Shown here: piece by piece, positions 1-9,487 of the stretch | How positions within the stretch are numbered: position 1 is the stretch's first letter | Layout of the letters: each line of letters begins with the position of its first letter | Assembly: GCA_029261305.1 (NCBI GenBank) | Contig: JAJDBO010000241.1 | Span: 1 to 26,176 of the forward strand | DNA: 26,176 bases | DNA from: Nitrospirales bacterium | GTDB lineage: Bacteria; Nitrospirota; Nitrospiria; Nitrospirales; UBA8639 | Reading direction: 5' to 3' | Translations under genes and position numbers: made by a program | The notes under the pieces: model-generated | The model's input: only the letters and a program-made list of their open reading frames with translations | Told to the model about the DNA's origin: nothing | Databases searched by the model: none

Positions 1-1077
1 CACCATGGGATCAAACAACGTCGCGAGTAAGGCAGATACTCCCAATGCAATGATAATCTGGCGTTCGTGACCAAACCACACAGCCAGCAGGTACAACGAA
101 ATCATGATAAGCGATCGAACCGTTGCCACATGGGCCCCCGATAGTAGGGTATAAAATAAAACCAAAGGTAGAGTAATAAACACCGCAAGTTGTTTCGGCG
201 TGATTCGGCAAGAAAGCCGCTCCAGCCATTGTGCTGGCATACGTCGGGTCAACCCTCTGACCGACATAAAGGACAAAAACGCCAGCAACCCCAAATGGGA
301 ACCAGAGATAGAAATAATATGGACGGTTCCCGTTGTCATAAAATCGTCACGAACATCTTGATCAATATAACTTTGTTCGCCGACGATCATGCCAAGAAAC
401 AAACCTCGTGCAGGATCAGTGAGACTGGATAAAACGGCTTGACGGACCTGGTTTCGCCATTGATCTATCCGACCCAAGAAAAACCCAGTTACCTTTGCCG
501 AGTCTGGTAAAATAACCTGAATTTTATTTGGCCCCTTCACCATGGCCACCGCTTCAACCCCGCGTTGCTGAAGGTACGCACCATAATCAAAGCCTCCAGG
601 ATTTCTGGTCCCAAAAGGGGCTCGCAGACGAGTCCTGACCGTGATGTCATCTCCACGATGCACACTAGCATCAGGCTCGCGCCAGGTGAGTCGAAGTAGG
701 CCCTGAACCTTCTTCTTCATCTCACCTTCACCAATCGAGGTAACATGTACCAACATCGTCATGCGCCCCGGCCCATGCTGTACAGGTGCAGCAACCATAC
801 CTGACAGCAACACTTCTTCTTCGCCAGCAGTAGAGATAAGGACTGTGGAAGATTTTCCCCATTCGCCAATTGCCCAATAGCTAACACCGACTAAAAGACA
901 ACCATAGAGGATAAGGCTTGTGGTTGATGTGAAGCGGTCTTTGCGTTCACACCAGGTCAACCCAATAGCGAACCCAATCAAAATGGTAATTACAAAAAAG
1001 GGAATATAGAGAAAATAGGAACCTAACCAGAGGCCTAGAAGAAAAAACACAATGCGGGGCAGGAGAGTTGATGACAC
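1..1077 (-). CDS. comEC: ComEC/Rec2-type DNA uptake channel, N-terminal part (cut by window edge)
   Basis: ComEC forms the inner-membrane channel through which single-stranded DNA enters during natural transformation. The visible 359 codons stay open to the first base of the window, so the C-terminal part (rest of the channel and any metallo-beta-lactamase domain) is missing. Residues 1-60 hold two to three hydrophobic segments. A soluble OB-like region (DUF4131 type) follows, with a typical NPGGFDYGAYLQQRGV stretch. The competence-domain signature comes next: FLGMIVGEQSYI, then TGTVHIISISGSHLGLLAF, then further membrane segments. No ATG exists in frame after the preceding stop, so I chose GTG at 1077, 18 bp past the glmM stop; its ribosome site is poor. 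It is the last visible gene of folP-glmM-comEC. The family is clear; whether the organism is transformable cannot be judged here. Confidence 0.88.
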   Translation of the reverse strand, partial: MSSTLLPRIVFFLLGLWLGSYFLYIPFFVITILIGFAIGLTWCERKDRFTSTTSLILYGCLLVGVSYWAIGEWGKSSTVLISTAGEEEVLLSGMVAAPVQHGPGRMTMLVHVTSIGEGEMKKKVQGLLRLTWREPDASVHRGDDITVRTRLRAPFGTRNPGGFDYGAYLQQRGVEAVAMVKGPNKIQVILPDSAKVTGFFLGRIDQWRNQVRQAVLSSLTDPARGLFLGMIVGEQSYIDQDVRDDFMTTGTVHIISISGSHLGLLAFLSFMSVRGLTRRMPAQWLERLSCRITPKQLAVFITLPLVLFYTLLSGAHVATVRSLIMISLYLLAVWFGHERQIIIALGVSALLATLFDPMV

Positions 1078-1094
1078 GAAACTTAGGAGGAGCC

Positions 1095-2444
1095 CTAACC
1101 GATTGTAGCTTTGACCACTTCGACTAATTCATTCGCCACTTGACGAATTTGGCTATCATTTTGGCCCTCGACCATCACACGAACGAGCGGCTCCGTTCCG
1201 GAATACCGAACTAGCACTCGCCCTGTTCCATTTAACGAATGTTCACAGGATTGAATTGCTTTTTGGAGTTCAGGAATAGTGGAAAGATCTGGTTTATGAC
1301 TCACTTCAACTCCAAGTAATACCTGTGGCACCGCCTCCATACATTGGGCGACGGCCGAAAGTGGGCGTTCAGCACGTTTCACTAATTTCAGCATTTGCAA
1401 GCCAGAGATCAAACCATCTCCAGTGGTGTTGTAATCCAAGAAAATAAAATGTCCTGATTGTTCCCCTCCCAGATTGTACCCATTGGCCTGCATCTGTTCG
1501 AGAATGTAGCGATCTCCCACGGGTGTGCGAATCAGGGAAATTCCAGATTTCTGCAAGGCAGCCTCAAAACCAAAATTACTCATGACCGTTCCCACGACCG
1601 TGTGCTTTTCCAGGCGGCCACGCTCTTGAAGGTCAAAAGCAAACGCGGCTAAGGCCTGATCCCCAGTGACCACCTCACCCTCTTCTTGGACAAAGACCGC
1701 CCGGTCGGCATCTCCGTCTAGGGCAATGCCAACGTCCGCACCATGTGCCCGTACTTCCTCTTGGAGGCGTTTCGGACACATGGCCCCAAAGCCGGCATTG
1801 ATGTTCGTCCCGCTCGGCTCATCACCGATCACAAGCACCTCAGCCCCTAACTCTCGCACCACCTTTGGAAACACTGAATACCCAGCGCCATGAGCACAAT
1901 CCAGCACAACCTTGAGGCCTTGGAAATCCATTTCACGCGGAAGGGATCGCTTGACGAATTCAATATACCGCCCCTCGGCATCATCAATGCGATAGGCTTT
2001 TCCAACCGCCTCAGCCGTAGGACGAAGATGCTCAATCTCGTTTGACAGAATAAGTTCTTCCACTCTAAGCTCAACTTCATCAGGAAGTTTAAAACCATCA
2101 TTGGAAAAAAACTTGATGCCATTGTCTTGATAGGGGTTATGGGACGCCGAAATCATGACACCGGCATCGGCACGAAGACTTCGAGTCAAAAACGCCACGC
2201 CTGGAGTAGGCATTGGCCCGACCAGCAAAACATCCACTCCCATGGAACAAATCCCGGAAATCAACGCAGATTCCAACATATACCCAGACAATCGAGTATC
2301 TTTCCCAATAACAATTTGGTGACGACCTTCACGTCGCTTAAACATATGCGCGACCGCCCGCCCCAACTTCATAGCGGTCTCACTGGTCATAGGCTCTAAG
2401 TTTGCGATACCACGAACACCATCTGTGCCGAATAACTTCCGCAT
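1095..2444 (-). CDS. glmM: Phosphoglucosamine mutase GlmM
   Basis: Converts glucosamine-6-phosphate to glucosamine-1-phosphate, the step before UDP-GlcNAc and so before peptidoglycan and lipid A; cytoplasmic. The 449-residue length is typical. All four active-site signatures of the alpha-D-phosphohexomutase fold are present: the catalytic serine in ISASHNP (Ser101), the metal loop DGDADR (243-248), the sugar-binding GGEQSGH (326-332) and the phosphate-binding RYSGTEP (413-419). The N-terminal [12 protein letters not shown] is characteristic of GlmM rather than of phosphomannomutases. ATG at 2444 follows an AAGGAG site at good spacing. It lies 18 bp after folP and 18 bp before comEC, so co-transcription is likely. 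Nothing is missing or unusual. Confidence 0.97.
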   Translation of the reverse strand: MRKLFGTDGVRGIANLEPMTSETAMKLGRAVAHMFKRREGRHQIVIGKDTRLSGYMLESALISGICSMGVDVLLVGPMPTPGVAFLTRSLRADAGVMISASHNPYQDNGIKFFSNDGFKLPDEVELRVEELILSNEIEHLRPTAEAVGKAYRIDDAEGRYIEFVKRSLPREMDFQGLKVVLDCAHGAGYSVFPKVVRELGAEVLVIGDEPSGTNINAGFGAMCPKRLQEEVRAHGADVGIALDGDADRAVFVQEEGEVVTGDQALAAFAFDLQERGRLEKHTVVGTVMSNFGFEAALQKSGISLIRTPVGDRYILEQMQANGYNLGGEQSGHFIFLDYNTTGDGLISGLQMLKLVKRAERPLSAVAQCMEAVPQVLLGVEVSHKPDLSTIPELQKAIQSCEHSLNGTGRVLVRYSGTEPLVRVMVEGQNDSQIRQVANELVEVVKATIG

Positions 2445-2462
2445 GAACTCTCCTTCGATTCG

Positions 2463-3335
2463 CTAATTCAAATGAGCTTGTTTAATGGCCGCGGTCATGG
2501 TCACCACATCTCGCATCTGCTCAACATCATGAACGCGAACAATATTAGCACCGTGTAGCACTGATACGGCCACGGCTGCTGCCGTGCCCATCATCCGGTC
2601 AGAAATAGGTCGCTCCAACACCGAGCCAATAAAAGACTTATGTGACACCCCAACCAAAATAGGTTGACCTAAACTCTCGAACGAAGACAGACCGTTCAAA
2701 AGCTGAAGATTTTGATCGATATTTTTAGCAAACCCAATTCCCGGATCAATCAGAATTTGTTCGCGGGAAATCCCATAGGACTCTGCAACCTTAATCCGAT
2801 CTCGTAAAAATTCCTTTACTTCCTCTACGACATTCTCATAATGACAATAGTCCTGCATGGTATCTGGACTACCTTGCATATGCATCAACACAATTCCAGC
2901 CCGGGATTCTGCCACCACCGCTCCCATTTCCGAACTAAACCTCAAGGCACTAATATCGTTAATGAGATGGACACCCCAATCAAGCGCCCTCCTCGCCACT
3001 TCTGCTTTTCTTGTATCAACGGAAAGAGGAACGGGGCATTCCTTCCCAAGAATTTCCAATACAGGTCGAAGACGTCGAAGTTCCTCTTTAGCATCAATAC
3101 CCATCGAACCTGGTTTTGAAGATTCCGCCCCAACATCGATGATACCTACCCCCTCATCAACCATTTTCTGTGCTTGATCAAGAGCATAGTGAGGATCAAA
3201 AAAACGACCTCCATCAGAAAATGAGTCAGGGGTGATATTAAGGACCCCCATGACTAAGGCACGTGGGCCAAGAGTGATTTTTCGGTTACCAGCACGAATC
3301 CACCGTTCAGTGACCTCTACAACTGAACCTGACAT
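2463..3335 (-). CDS. folP: Dihydropteroate synthase
   Basis: Joins p-aminobenzoate to dihydropterin pyrophosphate in folate synthesis; target of sulfonamides. The 290-residue TIM-barrel signatures appear in order: MGVLNITPDSFSDGG (29-43), DVGAESSKPG (67-76), LSVDTRK (104-110), INDISA (125-130), MHMQGSP (151-157), DPGIGFAKN (197-205), GVSHKSFIG (229-237) and RVHD (267-270). Two motifs differ from the usual enzyme: loop 2 reads ESSKPG rather than ESTRPG, and the pterin/pABA lysine motif reads SHK rather than SRK. The catalytic pattern is otherwise intact. ATG at 3335 has a GAGGAG ribosome site. First gene of the folP-glmM-comEC run. The 5' leader holds a 6-bp hairpin at 3376-3394 and no convincing promoter. 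Confidence 0.96.
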   Translation of the reverse strand: MSGSVVEVTERWIRAGNRKITLGPRALVMGVLNITPDSFSDGGRFFDPHYALDQAQKMVDEGVGIIDVGAESSKPGSMGIDAKEELRRLRPVLEILGKECPVPLSVDTRKAEVARRALDWGVHLINDISALRFSSEMGAVVAESRAGIVLMHMQGSPDTMQDYCHYENVVEEVKEFLRDRIKVAESYGISREQILIDPGIGFAKNIDQNLQLLNGLSSFESLGQPILVGVSHKSFIGSVLERPISDRMMGTAAAVAVSVLHGANIVRVHDVEQMRDVVTMTAAIKQAHLN

Positions 3336-3434
3336 GAAAGCATACTCCTCGGAAAGGCAGACTAACGATTCATTCGGATGTCAGAAAAACATCCTTGAGA
3401 GAGGGAGAGAATATAAGAAATGTTAAGAAAAGTG

Positions 3435-3465
3435 AAGGCCTGGACCAATTTCAGGTCCAGGCCTT
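3435..3465 (-). terminator. Rho-independent terminator after ftsH (candidate)
   Basis: A perfect 12-bp inverted repeat (AAGGCCTGGACC / GGTCCAGGCCTT) with a 7-nt loop lies 52 bp past the ftsH stop. On the minus strand it is followed by CACTTTTCTT, an imperfect U tract. The plus-strand side has a better T run (GTTTTTA), but no plus-strand gene ends here. It separates ftsH from folP. Confidence 0.7.
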
Positions 3466-3517
3466 GTTTTTACTTATAGATAAGTCAGTGAAGAGGCGGC
3501 CCCAGACAAGGAAAAAA

Positions 3518-5341
3518 TTATCCAGAGACTTGGACGGGCTCCTGAATAATTGACCCTGAATTGATGATCTGGTCAATTTCCAAGGAATCTAACACTTCCT
3601 TTTCCAACAGTGCTTCGGCCAATGCTCGCAGAGTATGGATATGCTCTGTCAGCATCCGCTTCGTTCGTTCATAGGACTCCACAATCAGCCGTTTGACTTC
3701 ATGATCAATTTCTAAAGCCACTTGATCACTGATATCACGCCGTTGACCAAATTCCCGTCCTAAAAAAACTTCCTCATCTTTTTTTCCAAACGTAATAGGA
3801 CCAAGCTTTGCACTCATGCCCCATTCGCAGACCATTTTTCTGGCCAACTCGGTCGCACGTTCAATATCGTTTCCAGCGCCGGTCGTCACATCCTTGAGCA
3901 CTAATTCCTCAGCAACGCGCCCGCCTAATAAAATCGAGAGGGTGTTATAGAGAAAGTCTTGGGTGTAGCTATGGCGATCATCAATGGGCAATTGCATAGT
4001 CATACCCATGGCTCGACCACGTGGGATGATCGTCACTTTATGGACTGGATCTGTCCCTGGTAACAACTTCGCCATAAGAGCATGGCCTGCTTCATGATAG
4101 GCAGTCGTCCGCTTTTCTTCTTCGCTCAGAACCATGCTTTTCCGTTCTGCGCCCATCATCACTTTATCTTTAGCATTTTCAAAGTCAATAAGTTCTACAA
4201 CTTTCTTATCCAAACGGGCTGCCCACAATGCCGCTTCATTCACCAGATTTTCTAGGTCTGCACCAGAAAAACCAGGCGTTCCCCTAGCGATCTGTTCGAG
4301 TTTCACGTCGGTGGCAATCGGAACCTTTTTCGTATGGACTTTCAGAATTTCTACTCGGCCTCGAACATCAGGACGATTCACAACAACCTGTCGATCAAAC
4401 CGGCCCGGACGTAGCAAGGCTGGATCTAACACATCAGGTCGGTTAGTCGCAGCAACCAAAATCACGCCCTCGGTCGTATCAAAGCCATCCATTTCCACAA
4501 GTAGTTGATTCAACGTCTGCTCACGTTCATCATGGCCTCCGCCTAATCCCGCACCACGCAACCGACCAACTGCATCAATTTCGTCGATGAAGATAATACA
4601 AGGCGCGTGTTTTTTCCCTTGTTCAAATAAGTCGCGTACGCGAGAAGCACCGACTCCGACAAACATTTCCACAAAATCTGAGCCACTGATACTAAAGAAG
4701 GGAACACCAGCCTCACCGGCAATGGCTTTGGCAAGAAGGGTTTTTCCAGTACCTGGGGGTCCAACCACAAGGACGCCTTTGGGAATACGTCCCCCAAGCT
4801 TTTGAAATTTTTGAGGGTCTTTTAAAAACTCAATAATTTCAACAACTTCATTTTTTGCTTCTTCTATCCCAGCCACATCAGAAAAGGTGACTTTCTTTTT
4901 CTCTTCCGTCAACATTCTCGCCTTACTTTTCCCAAAGGAAAGCGCACGGTTTCCGCCGATCTGCATTTGCCGCATGAGGAAAAACCACAGCCCTAAAAAT
5001 AAAATAAACGGTCCCCATGTCACGAGGAAGGTGATGTACCAAGGACTTTCATCAGGCGGTTTGGCTTCGATTTGCACGCCTCTTTCCCTAAGAACTTTCA
5101 CCAGATCAGGATATTCCACCATAAAGGTGTTAATCCTCGTCCCATCCTTCAAAATGGCGCTAATTTGGTTATCTCTCATGGTCACCTTGGACACTTCATC
5201 ACGTTCCAAGTGAGTCATGAATTCGCTAAAAATGACTGGTTCTTCAGGAAGGTGTGTCGGGACCGTGAACAAATTGAACAACAGGATCATAAACAGGCCG
5301 ACGACGACCCAAAAAAGCAAATTCTTTACTCGAGAATTCAT
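3518..5341 (-). CDS. ftsH: ATP-dependent zinc metalloprotease FtsH
   Basis: Hexameric inner-membrane AAA+ protease that degrades misfolded membrane proteins and selected regulators. Reading the 607 residues in order: a membrane segment at about 7-25, a periplasmic domain, a second membrane segment at about 104-122, then the AAA domain with Walker A GPPGTGKT (194-201), Walker B IIFIDE (249-254) and the second region of homology [19 protein letters not shown] (299-317). The M41 protease domain has HEAGH (416-420) as zinc ligands, with Asp492 in AGNDIERA as the likely third ligand. The C-terminal tail is short, which is common. ATG at 5341 follows a strong AGGAGG at slightly long spacing. It appears monocistronic, with a candidate promoter upstream and a hairpin downstream. 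Confidence 0.98.
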   Translation of the reverse strand: MNSRVKNLLFWVVVGLFMILLFNLFTVPTHLPEEPVIFSEFMTHLERDEVSKVTMRDNQISAILKDGTRINTFMVEYPDLVKVLRERGVQIEAKPPDESPWYITFLVTWGPFILFLGLWFFLMRQMQIGGNRALSFGKSKARMLTEEKKKVTFSDVAGIEEAKNEVVEIIEFLKDPQKFQKLGGRIPKGVLVVGPPGTGKTLLAKAIAGEAGVPFFSISGSDFVEMFVGVGASRVRDLFEQGKKHAPCIIFIDEIDAVGRLRGAGLGGGHDEREQTLNQLLVEMDGFDTTEGVILVAATNRPDVLDPALLRPGRFDRQVVVNRPDVRGRVEILKVHTKKVPIATDVKLEQIARGTPGFSGADLENLVNEAALWAARLDKKVVELIDFENAKDKVMMGAERKSMVLSEEEKRTTAYHEAGHALMAKLLPGTDPVHKVTIIPRGRAMGMTMQLPIDDRHSYTQDFLYNTLSILLGGRVAEELVLKDVTTGAGNDIERATELARKMVCEWGMSAKLGPITFGKKDEEVFLGREFGQRRDISDQVALEIDHEVKRLIVESYERTKRMLTEHIHTLRALAEALLEKEVLDSLEIDQIINSGSIIQEPVQVSG

Positions 5342-5424
5342 TCGAGTTCTCTTCCTCCTAGACTATTAATCTATCTAGATTCGTATCGTGAGTAATGATG
5401 AGAAACAATTGGAAATTCTCACGA

Positions 5425-5454
5425 ATATTACCATGGGTTTAGAATCTATGACAA
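5425..5454 (-). promoter_or_regulatory. Candidate sigma70-type promoter for ftsH
   Basis: On the minus strand TTGTCA (5454-5449), an 18-nt spacer and TAATAT (5430-5425) lie about 85 bp upstream of the ftsH ATG. One hexamer match is imperfect and no second line of evidence exists. The rest of the 264-bp gap between tilS and ftsH shows nothing coding. Confidence 0.42.
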
Positions 5455-5581
5455 GAAAATCCCCTACGGTTTTTTTCTGGCTAAGATTGTCCTGCACCGC
5501 CGACAACCCAACTCTTTGAAATTCAAGTTAATTATAGCTAATGATGTATGCCTCGGCATCGGTTTTTCTGTAAAATAAGGT

Positions 5582-5607
5582 AGGCTCAAAACAATAGTTT
5601 TGGTCCT
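5582..5607 (-). terminator. Weak hairpin at the end of tilS, possible terminator
   Basis: A stem of six pairs (CAAAAC/GTTTTG, loop TATT on the minus strand) is extended by AGG/CCT across two mismatches, starting at the tilS stop codon. It is followed by a T-rich but broken stretch (CCTTATTTTAC). This is the only hairpin near the end of the heme operon, and it is weak and AT-rich. Confidence 0.33.
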
Positions 5608-7033
5608 AGATTTTAGACGAATTGAAGATTTCTTGACCTAGTTTCAAGGCAATAATGTTTTTGGTTCCGCTCAAAACACGAAATCGATGGTCAATGCGAA
5701 GACCACCCACCCAAATAATCCCCTCAGGGGCGATAACCAAAGGCACCTCAGAACGCCTGGCTTGGCTTAGCTTGATGTCAGAGAAAAAATCCTGAATCTT
5801 TTTTTTGTGCCCGTTCATTCCAAACGGATAAAAAAAGTCGCCGGCTTTCCACTGCCGCACAACAAGATCCTGGGAAAAATTATCCGCATCGAAATAGGCG
5901 CAAGACCTCTCGTCCTTCCACTCTTGAGGAAGATGCTCTACCCGACAAGCTTCAATAGCTTGGCTAGTCCATGGCCAATAAATCTTCCCTGGAATAGCTA
6001 ACGGAATAGTCACACCAGAGAGGGGTTGAGAAGGAATCTTCTCCCTTACTGAACACAGATGAATCTCTTCATAATCCCGATAGACTCTGAAGCCATGCGA
6101 TACCAGAATCCCACTCGAGCGCCCTCGATTCATCAGATCCAACACGCGTTCCACAAAATCAAAGCGAGGATGACTGTCCACCCTCCTCACCTGCCGATAG
6201 ATAAGCAACACAACCCTCCGTTGGATGGCCGAAGGAAGCCCAGAGACTTTTTTCTGATGTAATACGACCTCATCGACATCGGTCCGGAGTATCATCGAGG
6301 CCAAAGCCTTTGACGCCACCTGGTCAAGGTACGCGGATTCCTCACGAAGTATTGCACTTTGGCGAGATAACACCCTTACAATTTTTGGATTGAATTGTTT
6401 GAGAACTGGCACCAACTCCTGGCGAATACGATTTCGCCGATATTTGGGGTTGGCATTACTTGAATCGACTCGATAAATCCGCTGATGCTCCAGAAGATAG
6501 TCTTCAATATCCTCGCGCGATACATCTAGAAGAGGACGAATAAAATAGGGGGGCCGAAAGGTAGGCATACCAGACAACCCAGTGGATCCAGCCCCACGGA
6601 GCATCCACATCAAAACGGTTTCTGCTTGATCATCCCTCGTATGCCCTAGCGCAACTTTCGTCAACCCGTGATCTTGGGCGAGTTGAGTGAAAGTCTCGTA
6701 ACGCAGAGTACGGGCAACAGATTGGATCGATTCGCCCTTTCGTTCTTGGTGTGCCTGTTTGACTTGAAGTCGTTGAATGAGGCAAGGCACCTCGAGTTGA
6801 CCACACAAGGTGTGCACGAAACTCGCATCGGCCTCACTCTCATCTCCCCGCAATCCATGATTCAAATGGACCACCAGGAGAGACAAATTGAGTACAGTTT
6901 TCCAGGCACAGAATACGTGCAACAGAGCCACAGAATCAGGGCCACCCGAAACCGCGACTAAGACTCGGTCTTGTTGATTGAGCCATCCTTCTTGGCGAAC
7001 ACGTGCCAAGACCTGTTGTTCAAAACGAACCAT
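5606..7033 (-). CDS. tilS: tRNA(Ile)-lysidine synthase TilS
   Basis: Attaches lysine to C34 of the CAU-anticodon tRNA-Ile so that it reads AUA; essential in most bacteria. The N-type ATP pyrophosphatase loop SGGPDS sits at 29-34. It is followed by LNHGLRG, LGHTRDDQAET and the family motif YRRNRIRQELVP. The C-terminal TilS_C domain is recognisable (KKIQDFFSDIKL, then VPLVIAPEGIIWVGGLRID). At 475 residues it is the long, multi-domain form. ATG at 7033 is the first start after an in-frame TGA; the ribosome site is weak. It lies 43 bp after ribF and seems to be the last gene of the heme operon. Confidence 0.95.
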   Translation of the reverse strand: MVRFEQQVLARVRQEGWLNQQDRVLVAVSGGPDSVALLHVFCAWKTVLNLSLLVVHLNHGLRGDESEADASFVHTLCGQLEVPCLIQRLQVKQAHQERKGESIQSVARTLRYETFTQLAQDHGLTKVALGHTRDDQAETVLMWMLRGAGSTGLSGMPTFRPPYFIRPLLDVSREDIEDYLLEHQRIYRVDSSNANPKYRRNRIRQELVPVLKQFNPKIVRVLSRQSAILREESAYLDQVASKALASMILRTDVDEVVLHQKKVSGLPSAIQRRVVLLIYRQVRRVDSHPRFDFVERVLDLMNRGRSSGILVSHGFRVYRDYEEIHLCSVREKIPSQPLSGVTIPLAIPGKIYWPWTSQAIEACRVEHLPQEWKDERSCAYFDADNFSQDLVVRQWKAGDFFYPFGMNGHKKKIQDFFSDIKLSQARRSEVPLVIAPEGIIWVGGLRIDHRFRVLSGTKNIIALKLGQEIFNSSKI

Positions 7034-7076
7034 TGGCGACTTTCAAACCACATGCATGAAAAGGGGAATGTTGAAT

Positions 7077-8015
7077 TCAACCCTGGGCTTCCTCTTTTCT
7101 CAACACCTCCCGGGCCAAATCAATGTCCAAAGCAATGCGGGCAGCTAATGCCTCCGAAGACTCAAACACTTCATCGCCTCGCAGGTATTTGAAAAAAGAA
7201 ACCTGAATATTCTCTCCATACAAAACACAGTCTTCATCAAGCAAATGGACTTCCAATAATCGTTCACCGGAGCCAAAGGTCGGACGAGTACCGATGTAAC
7301 TTATCGAATTGAACGCCTTGCCTTTCCACATCATACGTGTGGCATAGACACCATCAGGTGGAATCACTCGACCCGGTGACAATCGGAGATTCGCCGTTCG
7401 ACATCCAAGGGCTTCTCCCCGCTGGTCACCCTCTACCACCCTGCCTTGTAAGGAATAGGCTCTCCCCAGGCATTCCCGAGCGGCTTCCATTTCCCCCTGT
7501 TGGATCATATTCCGAATACGGGTAGAACTCATGACACGGTCTTCTCCACCAAGTGGTTTCAAGAGATGGACTTGAAAATTGGTGGCTTTCCCCAATCGAG
7601 TCAGAGTCGCAGTATTTCCAGCACGTCCTTTTCCAAAGACAAAATGTTCTCCAACAAAAAGATCCTGTACGCCCAAACCTTCATGCAAAATCGACTGCAC
7701 AAATTCTTCGGGACTTAGAGCGGCAAACGCTTTAGTAAACTCCAAAATGACCAAATGCTCCACACCGACAGATTCGAACCACGATAGCTTTTCTTCAGGT
7801 GATGTCAAAAATTGAAAACCGACATTGGGATTCAGGACTTGAACCGGATGAGGATCAAAGGTTAACACCATGGGCGTTCCCCCAGACTCGCGAGCACGAT
7901 TGATTACATTAGAAAGAAGATACCGATGCCCAAGATGTTGTCCATCAAAATTGCCAATGGTCAGTACCGGATGAGGGGGAAGGGGAGGATTCGGAAGACC
8001 TCGTGAGACCTTCAT
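7077..8015 (-). CDS. ribF: Bifunctional riboflavin kinase/FAD synthetase RibF
   Basis: Phosphorylates riboflavin to FMN and adenylates it to FAD. The N-terminal nucleotidyl-transferase half shows [16 protein letters not shown] (about 20-35), LTFDPHPV and the SSTRIRNMI loop. The C-terminal kinase half shows [32 protein letters not shown] and the closing [24 protein letters not shown]. The total of 312 residues is normal. The kinase motif usually written G-[FY]-P-T-A-N reads GCRTANL here, so the proline is arginine; the codons are unambiguous. The ATG overlaps the hemB stop (ATGA), which indicates translational coupling. Flavin supply in a heme operon may be a matter of convenience rather than regulation. 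Confidence 0.95.
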   Translation of the reverse strand: MKVSRGLPNPPLPPHPVLTIGNFDGQHLGHRYLLSNVINRARESGGTPMVLTFDPHPVQVLNPNVGFQFLTSPEEKLSWFESVGVEHLVILEFTKAFAALSPEEFVQSILHEGLGVQDLFVGEHFVFGKGRAGNTATLTRLGKATNFQVHLLKPLGGEDRVMSSTRIRNMIQQGEMEAARECLGRAYSLQGRVVEGDQRGEALGCRTANLRLSPGRVIPPDGVYATRMMWKGKAFNSISYIGTRPTFGSGERLLEVHLLDEDCVLYGENIQVSFFKYLRGDEVFESSEALAARIALDIDLAREVLRKEEAQG

Positions 8016-8995
8016 AGGCGAGAGCTATTGAGAACCTGTGCCGCATCCTTGGCAAAGTAGGTGAGAATAAGATCGGCACCTGCTCGCTTAATCGACAATA
8101 AGGTCTCCATCATCACCTTTGACTCATCGATCCAACCTTGCTGCCCTGCCGCTTTGATCATGCTGTACTCCCCGCTAACCTGATAGGCCGCGATAGGAAT
8201 AGAGACCAATGAACGGGTTTGGGCAATCACATCAAGATAGGGGAGTGCGGGTTTCACCATCACAATATCAGCCCCCTCTTCAACGTCGAGTTCGACTTCA
8301 CGAATAGCTTCACGAGCATTGGCGGGGTCCATTTGATAGGATCGACGATCTCCAAACGAGGGACTAGAATCAGCGGCCTCACGAAACGGCGCATACAAGC
8401 TCGACGCATATTTTGCGGCATAGGACATGATAGGCAAATCGGAAAAACCAGCCTGATCCAGTTCATCTCGAATGGCACCAACCCGACCATCCATCATATC
8501 GGAAGGCGCGACCATATCAACCCCCGCATCAGCATGTGTTCGTGCCATCAGCCGTAAGCATTCCAGGGTTTCGTCATTGAGAATTCGTCCATCCTTCACG
8601 ACACCACAATGTCCATGGTCCGTATATTCATCAATACACACATCTGTAATCACGAGAAGATCTGGCACCTGCTTCTTGAGTGCACGAACAGCCTGCTGAA
8701 CAATCCCCTTGGAGTCATAAGCCGAGGTGCCTCGAGCATCTTTCCGATCAGGAATGCCAAACAGCATGACTGCAGGGACTCCAAGTTGATGAGCCTCAGC
8801 CGCCTCTTTCACGAGCAAATCAATCGACCACCGAAATTGACCAGGCATGGAATTGATAGGAGTTTTTTGATTGTCGCCGACCGTAACAAATAAGGGATAG
8901 ATGAAATCATTGGGCGTCAAATTGGTCTCTCGAACCAAACGACGCAATGATTCATGCTGTCGTAGCCTCCGCATCCGTTGTCGAGGAAATGCCAT
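8012..8995 (-). CDS. hemB: Porphobilinogen synthase (delta-aminolevulinate dehydratase)
   Basis: Condenses two 5-aminolevulinate molecules to porphobilinogen, the second committed heme step. The 327 residues align to the bacterial family throughout. The Schiff-base lysines are Lys195 ([15 protein letters not shown]) and Lys248 ([10 protein letters not shown]). The active-site metal motif reads [14 protein letters not shown]: Cys120 and Cys130 are kept, but the middle cysteine of the zinc triad is Asp122. This is a mixture of the zinc (C-C-C) and non-zinc (A-D-D) versions. ATG at 8995 has an AGGAT ribosome site. Its stop overlaps ribF. The 96-bp gap upstream, toward the CBS gene, can fold into a branched RNA (9037-9083) ending 41 nt before the start codon. 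Confidence 0.97.
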   Translation of the reverse strand: MAFPRQRMRRLRQHESLRRLVRETNLTPNDFIYPLFVTVGDNQKTPINSMPGQFRWSIDLLVKEAAEAHQLGVPAVMLFGIPDRKDARGTSAYDSKGIVQQAVRALKKQVPDLLVITDVCIDEYTDHGHCGVVKDGRILNDETLECLRLMARTHADAGVDMVAPSDMMDGRVGAIRDELDQAGFSDLPIMSYAAKYASSLYAPFREAADSSPSFGDRRSYQMDPANAREAIREVELDVEEGADIVMVKPALPYLDVIAQTRSLVSIPIAAYQVSGEYSMIKAAGQQGWIDESKVMMETLLSIKRAGADLILTYFAKDAAQVLNSSRL

Positions 8996-9036
8996 AATCG
9001 TATTATCCTGAATGAGTACGAGGTCTGATTACACTC

Positions 9037-9083
9037 CGATTTCCGAGGGACACTCCCCGGTATAACCCAATACCCGGAAATCG
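9037..9083 (-). other. Three-way-junction RNA structure in the CBS-hemB intercistronic gap (candidate)
   Basis: All 47 nt pair into three helices on the minus strand with no unpaired base at the junction. P1 is CGATTTCCG/CGGAAATCG (9 bp, 9075-9083 with 9037-9045). One arm is GGTAT-TGGGTT-ATACC (5 bp). The other is GGGGA-GTG-TCCCT (5 bp, with one G-U pair). That G-U pair becomes an A-C mismatch on the plus strand, so the fold favours the transcribed strand of the heme operon. No U tract follows, so it is not an intrinsic terminator. The pairing is directly visible; any role in mRNA processing, stability or hemB translation is inference. Confidence 0.5.
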
Positions 9084-9091
9084 AATCTGGA

Positions 9092-9487
9092 CTACTTCCT
9101 GGGAAGGTTGGTAAGAAACACCACGAGGTCTCTCACCGATATCATGCCAACTAAATCCCCGGCTTGATTGGAAATGCCTAAATGACGCACATGCGCTTTT
9201 GCCATCAGATCATTGGCATCCAATAAGGTCTTATTTTCCTCAATGGTGAGAATAGGCGCAGACATAATCTGCTCAACGGTAGTGCTGGTTGAATCCAACC
9301 CCGCAGCAACTAATCGTCTCACTAAATCCGTGTCTGTAAGAATCCCAATAATCTTCCCTTCACGTGAGACAAATATACTGCCGATACCACTGTCTCGCAT
9401 GATTTCTGCAGCTTGACGAACATTGACATCACGATCAATCGTGATGAACTTTTCAGCCGGCACCATAAACGATTTCACGGGAACCAT
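9092..9487 (-). CDS. CBS-domain pair protein
   Basis: A 131-residue protein made only of two tandem CBS motifs (about 5-62 and 70-127), each with the usual pattern: MVPAEKFITIDRDVNVRQAAEIM, then GKIIGILTDTDLVRR, and IMSAPILTIEENKTLLDA, then GDLVGMISVRDLV. Stand-alone CBS pairs (Bateman modules) usually bind adenine nucleotides or S-adenosylmethionine and signal energy or methyl-donor state, often by contacting a partner enzyme. It sits between cobA-hemD and hemB, so a regulatory link to tetrapyrrole synthesis is possible but unproven. ATG at 9487 has a strong AAGGAGA site; 81 bp separate it from the fusion gene. The ligand cannot be predicted from sequence. Confidence 0.92.
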   Translation of the reverse strand: MVPVKSFMVPAEKFITIDRDVNVRQAAEIMRDSGIGSIFVSREGKIIGILTDTDLVRRLVAAGLDSTSTTVEQIMSAPILTIEENKTLLDANDLMAKAHVRHLGISNQAGDLVGMISVRDLVVFLTNLPRK

